Shown piece by piece: positions 48,369 through 59,312 of a DNA stretch of 64,000 bases. The translations under genes and the position numbers were made by a program. Every line of letters begins with the position of its first letter. The first letter of the stretch is position 1. Under the pieces are notes generated by a model. That model searched no databases, was not told the DNA's origin, and was given only the letters and a program-made list of their open reading frames with translations. The stretch is from Nectonema munidae. Lineage: Eukaryota; Nematomorpha; Nectonematoida; Nectonematidae. Location of the stretch: positions 124,001 to 188,000 of the forward strand of contig JAUIRK010000896.1 in the NCBI GenBank assembly GCA_030549495.1. Reading direction: 5' to 3'.

Positions 48369-48813
48369 GCGCTAATTTTCTAGCTTTGAGAGAGAAGCAT
48401 TCTTCCTTGAGCTTTTGAAGAACTTCTTCACCTCTACGTTGATCTTCTTCTTCATCTTGTGTGCCATTTGTCAACTCTTCGAAATCTTCTCCAAAGACTT
48501 CTTCCAGGATTTCAGTTAGGAGGTCCTTTGGAGCCTCGAGACAACTTCTGTTTTCGCTTTCTAGGACATTTAGCACATCTTCTACATCATCGATCGATGG
48601 TAGAGGGAAGAGTTCTTCAACTCTGGCTAGCTCCACTTTCTTGAAATGATTGAGAAGAGGGGTGGTATCGATTGTCTTCAAGAAGTGAGATTGTAGGAGG
48701 ATCGCTGTAAGAGCTGTCAACTCCTGTGTTGAGATCAGCCTCAACTTCGCTAGTGAGTTATTTAAGTAAAAGCAGATATTGCATCTCTTTTTATTGGAAA
48801 AGCGTATATGCAC
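48301..48813 (-). CDS. Acidic ORF upstream of the reverse transcriptase (fossil)
   Basis: A 170-codon frame rich in Glu and Asp, with a long predicted-helical stretch (LLNHFKKVELARVEELF, then DDVEDVLNVLESENRS, and EEVFGEDFEEL). It has no Cys-His box, protease DTG motif or other known domain. Its position ahead of the polymerase is where a Gag-like or priming-domain protein would be, but nothing in the sequence proves that role. It overlaps the reverse-transcriptase frame by 68 bases in a different phase. Confidence 0.5.
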   Translation of the reverse strand: MHIRFSNKKRCNICFYLNNSLAKLRLISTQELTALTAILLQSHFLKTIDTTPLLNHFKKVELARVEELFPLPSIDDVEDVLNVLESENRSCLEAPKDLLTEILEEVFGEDFEELTNGTQDEEEDQRRGEEVLQKLKEECFSLKARKLALELIYKERKQTISTNLFIYYFN

Positions 48814-48906
48814 TTATTGAGTTCAATAATCAAAAGTTTTCAAGCAGATTCAATCGGGACCTTTAGTTCTGATTGAAAGGGACCTTTAGCTCCTCCCCCT
48901 ATGTGA

Positions 48907-48922
48907 GCACCGTTTTCGGTGC
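48907..48922. other. GC-rich hairpin at the far end of the RT element
   Basis: GCACCG-TTTT-CGGTGC, a six-base perfect stem with a TTTT loop. The same GCACCG/CGGTGC words make up the palindromes in the terminal repeats at the other end. Just inside lies a short direct repeat, AACTAAAGGTCCC-like, twice at about 48855-48895. Confidence 0.7.
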
Positions 48923-48940
48923 GCGTGTTCCTAGATATAC

Positions 48941-50234
48941 TCATTAACATAGACAAATAAAAATATGTTCAAAAACTAGGTTATTTTTCATGTCAACATT
49001 TATAAAAGAAGATGCATTTAAATAGTTCAACTTTTTTTAGAATGCGCTATATTTCTATTATTTATATGATTTATGTTAAAAGAGTTCAAGTATAGTTATT
49101 TTCAAGTAGGGTTTTTTTATATAGGATCACATTTATTAATATTCCCATAATTTTCATTAGAAATTTTGAGTCAAAATATTACACGCCACTCACGTACTAT
49201 ACGGTTAAGCAAGCGTGATAAGAAAGTAAAATAACAATGATAGAAAAATAACCACACACTTTTTGAATCTCTAATTTTCCTTTCATCCAAATCGCTTTAT
49301 TTGATCAAATCAAATATACGCCATATGCAAGGTTTTTCGTGAAAACCGGATAAATTTAACAAACTTTGGCTTAGATAAGTATGGCTGTCGGTAGTTATTG
49401 ATGTCAAAAGAAACGCTGTCCTCTCGTTAAATTTTTTCATCTTCGTCTCACATCGCAAATTGCATGCTTTTTGTTCGACTTAATTTTGCTATACAACCAA
49501 CCGTTTACAAGAATTGTTCTAATTATTTGAAACACAAAGGCCATAATTACATTTCAATGCTGTTTTTGTACTGTTTTCAAATGAGAAAAGAAGTACCCCT
49601 ATAAAGATATTAGTGAACATTGTATAGATAGGCAATCGTAATCTCTATTTTTATATAGATGTCATTTGTTTTGTTATTTTACAATTATTTTCGATTATCA
49701 TGATAAATATTTTTTATTTTTTATTCAAGATACAAAAAGAGCCATTTAATTAAATAAGTTTACAACAATTTTAAAAATATAGAAGCAAGAGATTTTGGAA
49801 TCTATAAGACAATTGATATAAAAAGTATGTGATATTTAGTAACAAGGAGACTTGATATCCAAAGTTTTTTGTTTGTACCCATTTTTTATACAAGTCTCAA
49901 AAAAAATTAAAAGCATATTCATATTCTTATTATAAACAATTAACCCTTAATTTTCAAAAAAATAGAAAAGTGCAATCACCTCTTTTTGCTGACTAGCTTT
50001 AAAGTTAGGTAATGCGTTGTTTATTTAGTAAGAAAGTCAAATAGTTAATAAATTGTTTAATATAAGAGGTACAGCAAATCTTGTCGAGTTGCAGAAAATA
50101 ATGTAACATAGAACGAGTTTTCATGGATGAAGAGGAAAAAGTTTCAACTGAAAAGATTGAAGAATGTGATAAAGTGTATATTCATAGAAAAACAACACAC
50201 TGACAAAACTAAAAACAATGGTTTTTAGGGAAGC
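48941..50234. other. No gene seen
   Basis: AT-rich sequence without recognisable motifs. Confidence 0.4.
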
Positions 50235-50345
50235 CCATACGTTTCGTCGAAGGACAATTCGTCACAAGGCATATCGTCGCCGGACCATTCGTCAAATGGA
50301 TATTTAGTCGAACCGCTTTTTGGTAGAACGGTTGTTTTGTAACAA
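50235..50345. repeat. Degenerate phrase repeat (TTCGTCG keyword)
   Basis: Units of about 17-20 bases: CGTTTCGTCGAAGGACAA, TTCGTCACAAGGCA, TATCGTCGCCGGACCA, TTCGTCAAATGGATA, TTTAGTCGAACCGC, TTTTTGGTAGAACGG. The shared words drift from unit to unit, in the same style as the phrases at 40.3 and 43.3 kb. No inverted partner was found nearby. Confidence 0.55.
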
Positions 50346-50708
50346 AGGATTGATTTGCTAAATAAATGTATTGTTGAAAGCAAAAAAATTTCTTTCTTTT
50401 CCTCTCTCTATCTCTATACAAATTGAAATTATAATCGTGTAAAAAGAAGAGAATTTTTGCTTCAGATTTTTGTAAAAGGAACTTTAATTTAAATATTACG
50501 CAATAAATACAAAATGACTTAAAATTTTTATTTAAGGTTTAACACTGATTTTACTGAAATAAATATAAAACTTTATAATTATACTAAAAGTATATAAAGT
50601 TCACGCTTTATATATAATAGCAGCTACTACACTTTTTTCAATGCGAGAAAAAATATTAGTTACACTAACTAATTAAATTATTAAAGATATTGCTATATGC
50701 ATAGCTTT

Positions 50709-52035
50709 TAGTGCTCTGCACGGGACGGACAACCCACGCGCGTTTTGCGGGACCCGCACCCGCGGGGCCGACGTGGGTTGTCCACAGCAAAATTTTTGCG
50801 GGGCGGGGTGGTTGCGGGCTTTATTAATATAGTGCCGACAATCTGTGGGTTGTCTGCATTCACTTTTATGCAAGTTTTTATGAGTGACAATTGCCTTTTT
50901 GGAAATAGCTTATTTTTTATTGCTATGTGTTACGTATATTTGAAAAAGATTTGCATTGAGTAAATGGTGTGTGATGAAGTGAAATCGTAATTGAAATAGA
51001 AAGATAGAGCCGGTTTGATTAGCGTTATTGCTGCGTGTACAAGAGAAGAAGGAGAAAAAAAAGAAATAATAATGTCATATTTTTGAAATATCCATTATAA
51101 AATATTATTCAATAATTCATTTTTTTGTTGTTTTCTTTCGCACATTTAAAATGGAACGTTAACATCTCTGCAAGTTTCATCTCATTTGAAATCTGGCTTA
51201 TATAAAATAAAAAGTGTAAATGGATTGAAATTGGGGGTCTGGAAGACGTTTGGTATGGTGATAAATGAAAAAAACACTGATTTGGATTTTGCCGCTTTTA
51301 AGTAGTATGCTTTCAAGCTTTCGCTTATTGTGGAAGAAAAACAGGTACTTCTATTCTTAGGAGACACAAGTGCAAAATATATCCTATTCAAACTTTACTG
51401 ACTGATGTTATCAAGCCAGTTTTGAATAATGTTAAAGTTATTTCGAAAGCTAAAAAAGAAAACATTAAACTGGCATGCGTCCGTTTTTAGACCATTTGAA
51501 ACGATCGGTTGTGGTGGATTCATTACTTAGATCAAGAGGTAAACTCTAACGCTTTTTTAAATTTGTAAAATTATTTTATATGAGAAAACAAACTATACAA
51601 ATTAAAAAATACAAATTTGAAAAATCCAATGGCCAATCTTTTATGATTCTATATTCAAAATTTGAAATATTGCAATTGTTGATGGAACAATTTGTTTATT
51701 CAGATAACAAAAGGTGTTAAGACAATTTTTTTAGACAAAACTTTATTTGTAAAAAAATTTAATTATATATTTAAAAGTAGTATAGTATATCTAAGATTTT
51801 TTCCAAGCATGTTAAGGATATAAATAACATTTAATTAGCTTTGTATTATTTCGATAAAATGCGGGTCGGGTGCAGGTGCAAATTGATAAATGCGGGGCGG
51901 GTGCGGGTTCAAATTGAGAAAATGCGGGGCGGGGCGGGTGCAAATTAATAAAATTCGGTGCGGGGCGGTTTCAAATTGAATAATTACGGGGCGAGGCGGG
52001 TGCGAACAACCTTTTACAACCCGTGCAGAGCTCTA
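50709..52035. mobile_element. hAT element with GC-rich subterminal repeats
   Basis: Ends TAGTGCTCTGCACGGG and CCCGTGCAGAGCTCTA are inverted repeats (15 of 16). A perfect 8-bp target duplication ATAGCTTT lies at 50701-50708 and 52036-52043. The TAG-type ends and 8-bp duplication place it in the hAT superfamily. The left subterminal 120 bases and right 180 bases are strikingly GC-rich against AT-rich surroundings. The ~1 kb interior has only short frames and no transposase motif I can recognise, so it is probably non-autonomous. Confidence 0.92.
51855..52012. repeat. ~32-bp GC-rich subterminal tandem repeat, about five units
   Basis: Units alternate GCGGGGCGGGTGCGGG-like text with AAATTGAGAAAAT-like text. 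It lies just inside the right end of the hAT element and probably corresponds to transposase binding sites, as subterminal repeats do in other hAT elements. The left end has a single related block (50740-50810). Confidence 0.85.
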
Positions 52036-52043
52036 ATAGCTTT

Positions 52044-52878
52044 ATCATAGAAAATTTTCAAATTTCAAATTTGACATGATATCATGTTTAGCATATTCCC
52101 TATATGCAAAGTTTGTTTCACATAACAGACCGGTAAATAATACAGGTTTTTAGAACCTGAATAAACTGAAAATTACTATATATATTTACTAAGAGACAAT
52201 TATGAGTTGCCGAATTTTTAGAACCTTGTTTATTCATTTCAACTCGAATTTATCTATTGATTTACGTCTCCAACGTGCCGGTTTTTTTAAATTACAATTT
52301 GAATTGATATTTCAATGGCCCAAAAGATATTTTCATTTGAACTCCCGTTAAAATTTTTCCGCAACAATAAAGAACGGAACTTAGCGTGAGGACCGGATGG
52401 TAACTTGTGACTCATATGATAAATAAAGGCTATAAACATGGAAAATATATTTCCGCACTTTTGTAGTTTAAAACTATTTTTCGATCTCGGTCTCGAGAAG
52501 GCATAATTAATTTTTGTTTTTGTACATGTTACAAACATATTCTTGTTTTCTGATTCTGAATATACCAATTATATTTGATAAAAATAGCAAACTAAAAAAA
52601 ATTAAAAAGGCCAAAAAGGCGATTAGTTAGCAAATTTTATTATCGTTGTCACACAAGACAAGCCAATCCAAGACATTTTTCGGTCTCATCAGATGGGTGC
52701 GGGTTGCTATTTATATTTCTGTAAATCGAACTGATCATTAGGGAGAGAAAAATAAGTAGTAAAGATTACTAATTATGTTAGTCGATTTTTGGACAACTAT
52801 TGAACTAATTTAAATTAGTTCACTTTAACCAAGCAAAGTAGTAATTTAATTTTTTCACTTTACTAATAACTTCTATAG
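52044..52878. other. No gene seen
   Basis: AT-rich, with chance frames only. Confidence 0.4.
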
Positions 52879-53030
52879 CAGTGGTTCTCAAACTTTTTTG
52901 TGAGCGACCCAATTTGGAACACCTTAATATTTTGCGACCCAAAGTAAAGTAAAAAAAATATACAATAATCTATATATATATATAAATAAACAGTAAAATT
53001 TATTAATATGAACACTGTACGTACAGCATT
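52879..53030. mobile_element. hAT left terminus
   Basis: CAGTGGTTCTCAAACTTTTT followed by GTGAGCGACCC and, 30 bases later, a second GCGACCC is a classic hAT terminal and subterminal arrangement. The matching right end was not found, so this is a fragment or a copy disrupted by later insertions. Confidence 0.65.
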
Positions 53031-53045
53031 TTATTTATAGAACAA

Positions 53046-53690
53046 CTAGTGGGATCCATGGTGCTGCTTCTCGTTTAGCAGTTTTTCAAATCGGGGAACA
53101 ATTGTCGTGAGGCTGCATCTCATGACATGTTCGGGGTTAAGCGAGTTTGAGGGATTGTTGTGAAACTTTGATTTTACAAGAGTACTGCATTTCAAATGCG
53201 TTCGATCATCAGATTGAGAATTAACAGCTAAAGACATCAAGTATTCAACCGTATCCAGCTGAATTTTGAAAGCATCTTCTTGTATTTTGCAAGCAACGAC
53301 GATTTGTAAAATGATAGCTTTAAATCTTCCAGTAATCGCAAGCGTCTTGAAGTCGCATTTTTCGTTCAAATTTTGTAGTTCTTGTATTGAGTCATCAAGG
53401 CTCTCTCCTACTTTTTGTTTTCGTGTGGCTAAGTTAGTGTAGACTAAAGTTTTAGTTGACTCTAGTTTTTGTTGAGACAAGTCGAGTGTACTGATGTTGT
53501 CAACATACCTAAAAATATGTGGTTTAAGATAACAAAAGAGTACCTTGATTTTATTCACATTGTTTTCAGGCAAGTGTTCTAAGAAGTTCTCGAAGAGTAC
53601 ACGCTAATGTTGCCACTTTTCGAAACAATCATCATTCGTGGGTTTGATCTCTAAAATAGGCGATTTTAAAACTTTATCCATTAGATAAAA
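53046..53690 (-). pseudogene. Gag-like fragment of a Ty3/gypsy-type retroelement (fossil)
   Basis: A minus-strand open frame of 175 codons with the block LATRKQKVGESLDDSIQELQ and a following CDFK, matching the conserved core of a Gag-like protein of gypsy-type retroelements (usually ...RKQ.PGE.LDEFLQ.L..L...C.F). Upstream sequence continues the similarity for about 110 bases. No protease, polymerase, integrase or LTR was found nearby, so it is an old isolated fragment. Confidence 0.6.
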
Positions 53691-53787
53691 ATTTACAGCG
53701 AAAGACTAGGTAAATTAAAAGTGATATTGAGCTGTTATGAAAGAACTTTATTGAGGATTGAAGAGTAAGAAACTATATAATACAATA

Positions 53788-54680
53788 TCACTTAGAAATA
53801 GACATAGCGAATAAAACAACATTAGTTAGCAAGTTTATATAGTAGATTAAAGGACGTCGAACAAGTATACTATTCAAAACTGTTTTCAGTATTGCGGCAG
53901 TCCTTAATAGACCTTGGTTGTTCCCATCAGCACAAAAATAATCTCCAAATAAGTTATCAGTAGAATTTTGCGAATATAAAACAAAACTTAAAATATCATT
54001 GTATGATAAAATATTTTTCAATATTTCTAAAATTGATACATATTAGAATCTACATTTATTAGTGGAACTTAAATATTGACTCAATAAAAACTCAACAGGT
54101 AAAAAACCTCAAATTAGATTTTATATAAGAATTTAATATGTACTCAGACTTTAACAAATTAAAGGAATATATTTTAACATAGAAACATCCTTAAAAATCT
54201 CATCAAATTGGTTTTTGATAGTCAAAGAAACATAAGGCACAAAAAAACTTTCTCCCTTATAATTTTGTTTTCAAAATCACAATAAAAATTAAATTTTTTC
54301 AACTATGTCTTTGATAACATGAAAAGGAAGCTCATCTACTTCATGCAATTTTAATAAGCCATGTTTAAAGTGATATTTCTTGGTATACTATTATTACTGA
54401 AATTTTGAGATGAAAAGTTTCTATTCTCTTCGTTATTATGCAAAATCTGCTCAGTAAAATCTTTACTTGATTTTTCTAAATTATCAAAGCTACTAAAATG
54501 CTTTCTTTTTACATGTTTAAGATATAAATTAATATTATGATAAGACATTGAACAGTTTATAAATAAGCACTCAATTGAAAAATTAGATTAATTCTCATGA
54601 ATCAAATTATGTTTTATTAACTTTGTATTGGTCATTAAATTTAAAGAGCAAAACTTGCAATAAAATATTGTTTTCCAAAT
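53788..54680 (-). pseudogene. C2H2 zinc-finger multicopy-family pseudogene
   Basis: The minus strand encodes two C2H2-like fingers: FYCKFCSLNLMTNTKLIKHN followed by LIH (about 54660-54590), and CLFINCSMSYHNINLYLKHV with a further His after KRK (about 54575-54500). Downstream are VDELPFHVIKDIVEKI and VPYVSLTIKNQFDEIF in other frames, and finally FSEILKNILSYNDILSFVLY in a 77-codon frame (53788-54021). This order matches a multicopy gene family of invertebrates with N-terminal fingers and a long C-terminal region of unknown function. I know no accepted name, and whether it is host or transposon-borne is unclear. Several breaks. Confidence 0.5.
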
Positions 54681-56522
54681 TAGTACTAAAAAACACATTT
54701 AAAATTTAATTAAAAAATATAAATGTAATAACTAGTAATTGAATTATGATTTCTTGAAAATGAAAGTTACGAAATATAAAAAGAGACTTTTGAAAATCAA
54801 CGAAGAAAGAGGAAAGGAGATATGAGGACAGAAGATATAAGTGAAATGATTGAAATAATCTAAAGGACCCACACACACTTTGGTACTGTGTGAAGGGGAT
54901 GTTTGCTCAATCATCCCTTATATGATCAATCATATATGATTCCTGGATTTCAAGTCTTGCCTATTGATTTCAAACGCATATAAAAGGCATTAGAAGACTA
55001 ATGTGAAAGTCAAAAGCGATCAAGCATATAAAAATTGCCAAAAATAATACTTCACTTGTATGTCCTAGTAAAATACTCTTGTTACTAACTTATAACATCG
55101 TATACTAAGTGTCTTCATATTACTAGTTATTATTTTTCTCTGTGATTACTCAAATTGATTGATTGAATCCATCTTATTTTTAAGAATAAATTAATTTGAT
55201 TTAATGCTGATATTATATTTTAGCGTTTTATACTTTGCTGTTTTTGTTTTATAATTTTTTTTTATTCTAATGTAATTTGCTTAAAAAATATAGTTACATT
55301 TAATTGAAATTTGATTAGTAATTATCATATAATGTAACTAAGCTCTTAATATTTTCTTGATGATTAAAAGCAAATAAAAGATTTGAGACACCCCATTTTA
55401 TACCCGCATTTATTTGTGTAAGTGATTTGAAATATATAAAAAGGGGACAACTTTGTGGAGTTTTTATTAGAAAATTTGTTCTGTGCTTGACGTTGATATA
55501 AATAAATTTAAAAAATTTTGCGTAAAAATGGTGTTTTTTTGATAAAATTTACTAAAATAAAATTTATTTTGATCTCTTTAAGTGATATTAAACTTGAATG
55601 TTTAAATTTCAATATGGTATAGTATTATAGTGTTATCAAATTCGACATTGCTCTTTTTAAGAATTTTGCTTTCATCAAGAACCTATTGTCATTTTGAATA
55701 TGAATTTTGTTAAAATTTAAATACTTTTTTTTGACTACTGGAAATCAAAAGAAGAGGATAATAAGAGTAAAATGCAATAAAATAAAAAAGCACTAATAAA
55801 TAAAGTTCTTGTTGTTATAACTAAATTGCCCGAGCAATCTGCATATTCAGTAATCTTTTTCAACATTATGGATTTTACATTCAAAAATTGATGAGCAACT
55901 AGTAATTTTTAGAAGGCGATACCCAATGAAAGTTTATGATCCGTAGAAGTAGAAATTTGATAAAAGATAATAACATAGCAATTTGTATGAAATATATATC
56001 GATCGATTTTTCACTAGTCATAAACTTTTTATTTGGTTCCATGGCGAAATATTTCTGTATATGGAACTATTATGCCAACTACAAAATTGTTCTCTCTTAT
56101 TTTCAGGCCACCCTATCTCAAAAACTTAAAATTTTTGGAATGCAAAATAGAGTAATATTATTAATATATGTTTCTTAGAAAGTTAAAATAAACCGTTCCA
56201 ATTACTAAGAAAGTATTTTTGAAAATTTTTTAAAGTTATATATATATTGTCCTCTAAACATAAAACTTAAAGTAATAATAAATTTTTTTCTGAACCAGAG
56301 CGTTTGTTATTTTATAACTAATTCAAAGGATGAGTTTATGTTTCAAATAAAATGTTATTTAATTTAGAAGTCATGAAAACTAAATATAAAAATGGAAACA
56401 CACTTTTTGAAATAATCTACTGTCTTGAATACATAGATAATTGTAAAATTTAATTTGTTTGGTGACTTCGCTTCAACAAAAGAATGTGGAGGAAATTTTT
56501 TTATCCAAATGAGTTTGCCAAA
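54681..56522. other. AT-rich DNA, no gene seen
   Basis: Only chance frames. Nothing recognised. Confidence 0.4.
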
Positions 56523-57030
56523 GGCTCAACTAAAAATAGAAACTTTTAGTTTAGATGGTTATACAAAGTTTTTTGACACATATATACCCATTTTTAAGTG
56601 TGCTGAACACGATGGTCGCGTTTATTTTTTTTAAAAATCAACCAAATGTGTCAAAAATTGATTGATATATGTCAGCTCAACTAAAAAAAGAAACTTTTAG
56701 TTTAAATGTTTATACAAAGTTTTTTTACACATATATACCCATTTTCAAGTGTGCTGAACACGATGGTCACGTTTATTTTTTTTTTTAAATTAACCAAACC
56801 TGTCAAAAAATTGATTGATATATGACAGCTTAACTGAAAAAAGAAACTTTTAGTTTAAATGATTATTCAAAGTTTTCTATTTATATACACCCGTTTTCAT
56901 GTATGCTGATTACAATGGTCACGTTTATTTTTTTTTAAAAATCAATCAAACCTGTCAAAAATTGATTGATATATGACAGCTCAAATAAAAATAGAAACTT
57001 TTAATTTAAATGGTTATACTAAAAGTTTTT
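56523..57030. repeat. ~151-bp tandem satellite, 3.3 units
   Basis: Units start at about 56523, 56674, 56827 and 56978 with the words AGCTCAACTAAAAAAAGAAA and CTTTTAGTTTAAATG. They share ACACATATATACCCATTTTC, AAGTGTGCTGAACACGATGG and CAAACCTGTCAAAAATTGAT. Divergence between units is moderate. Decayed single units lie at 4660-4870 and 7560-7830. Confidence 0.9.
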
Positions 57031-58165
57031 TTTAACATTTTTGATTAATTTGTGACTTTTTTAAAATCGTGGTATGTTTTTGGTCAGATATATCGTACTG
57101 ATTTTTGAACGATTTTTTTTCATTCTATTCTCCAAAGATTATATTCAATTTTTTTGTTTTACAAATGAATTTATTTCTCTTCGAAGTTTAGATTTTATTT
57201 GGAATCTATAATAAAACAATTTTTTACAGTATCAAAATTTCCAATGAGGCACGAATACTAATTTTGATACTCATCATTATACTATAAAATTGATTCATAT
57301 ATTTATGTGCAAAAATTTTTTTTTTCATTTTTAGATTATAGAATGAAAATTACGTTGTGAATTATATTTCAAAGTGAGTTTGCATGATCACATCATGTTT
57401 TTTAAATATTATATATAATTTTTTCAAACTTTGAATATTCCATTTATATGTACATACAGATATGCAAAATTTGGTAAGTTTCTATTTTGGAGGAATGAAG
57501 TTATAACTTCTCAAACTTTCTTACATTTGTATATATAAAGTAGGCTCCCTCTTCTTCAGAAAATGCCATCCAAGTTTTGCCAAGGTAACGATGTATATAT
57601 TGAGAAATATTATATAGAACTTATACACTTATAAGAGGCATCATCACTGCATATTTATCTATGAGAGGTCGAAATTTAACCATTGACCGTTGTTACCTCT
57701 ATAGAGATAGCTGTTTGGCTCTATAAAAGGATGAACTATAGTCGGTACAATAGACACACGAAGAAAAGGTATTCCGCAAAGTATAAAAAGTTTAGATAAT
57801 AGAGATGAATTTTCTTATAAGTTTTGCTGGGATATAGATAGAGAATTTTTATCAAAGTTATGTAGTATTTTCTAAATCAAAAAGAAAGAAAAATGTATTA
57901 GTTTTGACTTCCAGACCCGTGAAAAATTTGAATGAGTGCTCTCGAAGACAGATTTTAGAAATAAACCGCAGGTTTGTTACACACTTATGGGTATTTTCAA
58001 TTTCTAAATTCCAAAAATAAGTCCAAAAATGAAACCAGCATGTCCGATTTAATATAAAAAATACATTTCATGTAAAATTTGAAGGTATATTTTATTAGAT
58101 ATATTTTTCATCCTTCAAAATTTTGATTGACATTTCTAAAAAAGTAACCATGATTTTGAAAAAAT
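57031..58165. other. No gene seen
   Basis: AT-rich. Possible 3' flank of the pogo element, whose terminal repeats I could not define. Confidence 0.4.
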
Positions 58166-59127
58166 TTAAAAGCCAGAAGATGCAATGCTGTTAGAAATGT
58201 TTGTCAGAGTCATCGCCTGCCACGCATCTCGAAGCCACGATTCCACTATTGATGTTTCTGGAGGCTTTGGATTTCCATTTCTTGTATACTGAACAGCATC
58301 AGAGTTCTTCCAAGCATTAATTGTGCATGTTACTCGATCTTTAAGTTCACGAAAAACCCCAATATCACAAGCTTGAAGGTATGCTGTACAACCACCAGGA
58401 ATTACAATGAGCTCAATATTTCTTTTTCTATAATGCTCTCTGATGAGTTTTGAGATATGAGCACCACAACTATCCCACACAATACATTTTCCGGATCGAA
58501 TATCCACAATAGGAAATACTGCATCAATCCATTTAATCAACAATTGTGAATTAACCCATGCTTTTTCTTGCATTGCTGATAGAAGAGGTCCAGTAAGCCG
58601 CGTGATATTGTAACTCTGCTTCCCTTTATGTATCAGAAGAGGTTCTGCTTTTCGCCTATTTGCCCAAAAAGCTACAAATGCTGTTATTCTCATCGAAGCG
58701 AAACCAGTAGATCGAATAATGACATGACGCTGTCGTTCAAAATCGATTGTTTGACTGCGACAATCATCAAAATATACAAATGTTTCATCCATCAATAGTG
58801 TTAATTATTTTTTAATAAATGGCTTTCGACTTTGCAGATAAACCATGTAGTCAACTGTTCTTTGAATAAGTTGATCATCTGTGAGTGTTGTCAAATTTGT
58901 CATTCGACGAAGTGAAAGTTTGAATCGTTGCATGAAAGAAGTGCACCATGTACTAGAGGCCTTAAAACCCTCAACATTGTTCTCTTGTGCCAGAACTGTT
59001 GCTTGAGCTCGAACAAAGTTTCTTGTGACCTTCATTTTACGAATTCGCATTTCAACAATAGTATCAAATAATATATCTTCAATTTTTCCAAGCAGCGTTG
59101 GTCTTCCAGCTCCTTTACATCTCTTTT
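58166..59127 (-). pseudogene. pogo-like transposase with one in-frame stop
   Basis: Reads on the minus strand from KRCKGAGRPTLL (59127) through a CENP-B-type HTH (59050-58808: SSTWCTSFMQRFKLSLRRMT), one in-frame TAA at about 58805, then a 209-codon frame (58166-58795). The DDE domain is nearly full length: MDETFVYFD with the first Asp, RITAFVAFWANRRK, VWDSCGAHIS with the second Asp, and GCTAYLQACDIGVFRELKDR with the third. The sequence after the HTH is colinear across the stop, so this is a lightly damaged copy. The C-terminus ends at SIASSGF, before the acidic tail usual in the family, and the N-terminal HTH is cut by a stop before KRC. Terminal repeats were not identified. Confidence 0.9.
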
Positions 59128-59225
59128 AGAATTAGAAACTTCAAATAAACAAAATAAAAAGTAAATTATTTTTGATTAATTTTCATTTTTTTATTAATTA
59201 TGAGGGTCTATCACAGGTTCGCTTT

Positions 59226-59312
59226 TTACTGCTACTATTTTTATTGTAGCAGTATGCTGCTACTGCTACTAATACAATACTGCTACTAATTAAGCCACTG
59301 CTACTAATATGT
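59226..59312. repeat. CTACTG-type imperfect microsatellite
   Basis: Several CTGCTACT words in a degenerate cluster with a GTAGCAG inverted stretch in the middle, allowing a small hairpin at about 59226-59262. Confidence 0.7.

Larger units (their letters stand above)
46471..48940 (-). mobile_element. Compact reverse-transcriptase/RNase H element (fossil, family uncertain)
   Basis: A ~2.5 kb minus-strand retroelement. Parts in order: a GC-rich hairpin near its 5' side (48907-48922), an acidic ORF (48301-48813), a reverse-transcriptase ORF (47490-48368), an RNase H-like segment (47037-47327), and a ~210-bp terminal repeat present twice in tandem at the 3' side (46471-46680 and 46690-46898), each with a TATA-like box and a perfect palindrome. 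I see no integrase, protease, capsid or envelope. It is broken in a few places in the polymerase region. Local motifs are compatible with LTR-type retroelements, yet also recall hepadnavirus-like polymerases, so its family is left open. The two terminal repeats are nearly identical, so the duplication looks recent relative to its neighbours. Confidence 0.75.

Noticed and set aside
48103-48649. + strand frames of 60-76 codons
   Set aside because: Antisense shadows of the minus-strand RT element frames.
50673-50963. Three overlapping frames in the GC-rich patch
   Set aside because: They come from the subterminal GC-rich sequence of a hAT element. The lack of stops follows from base composition.
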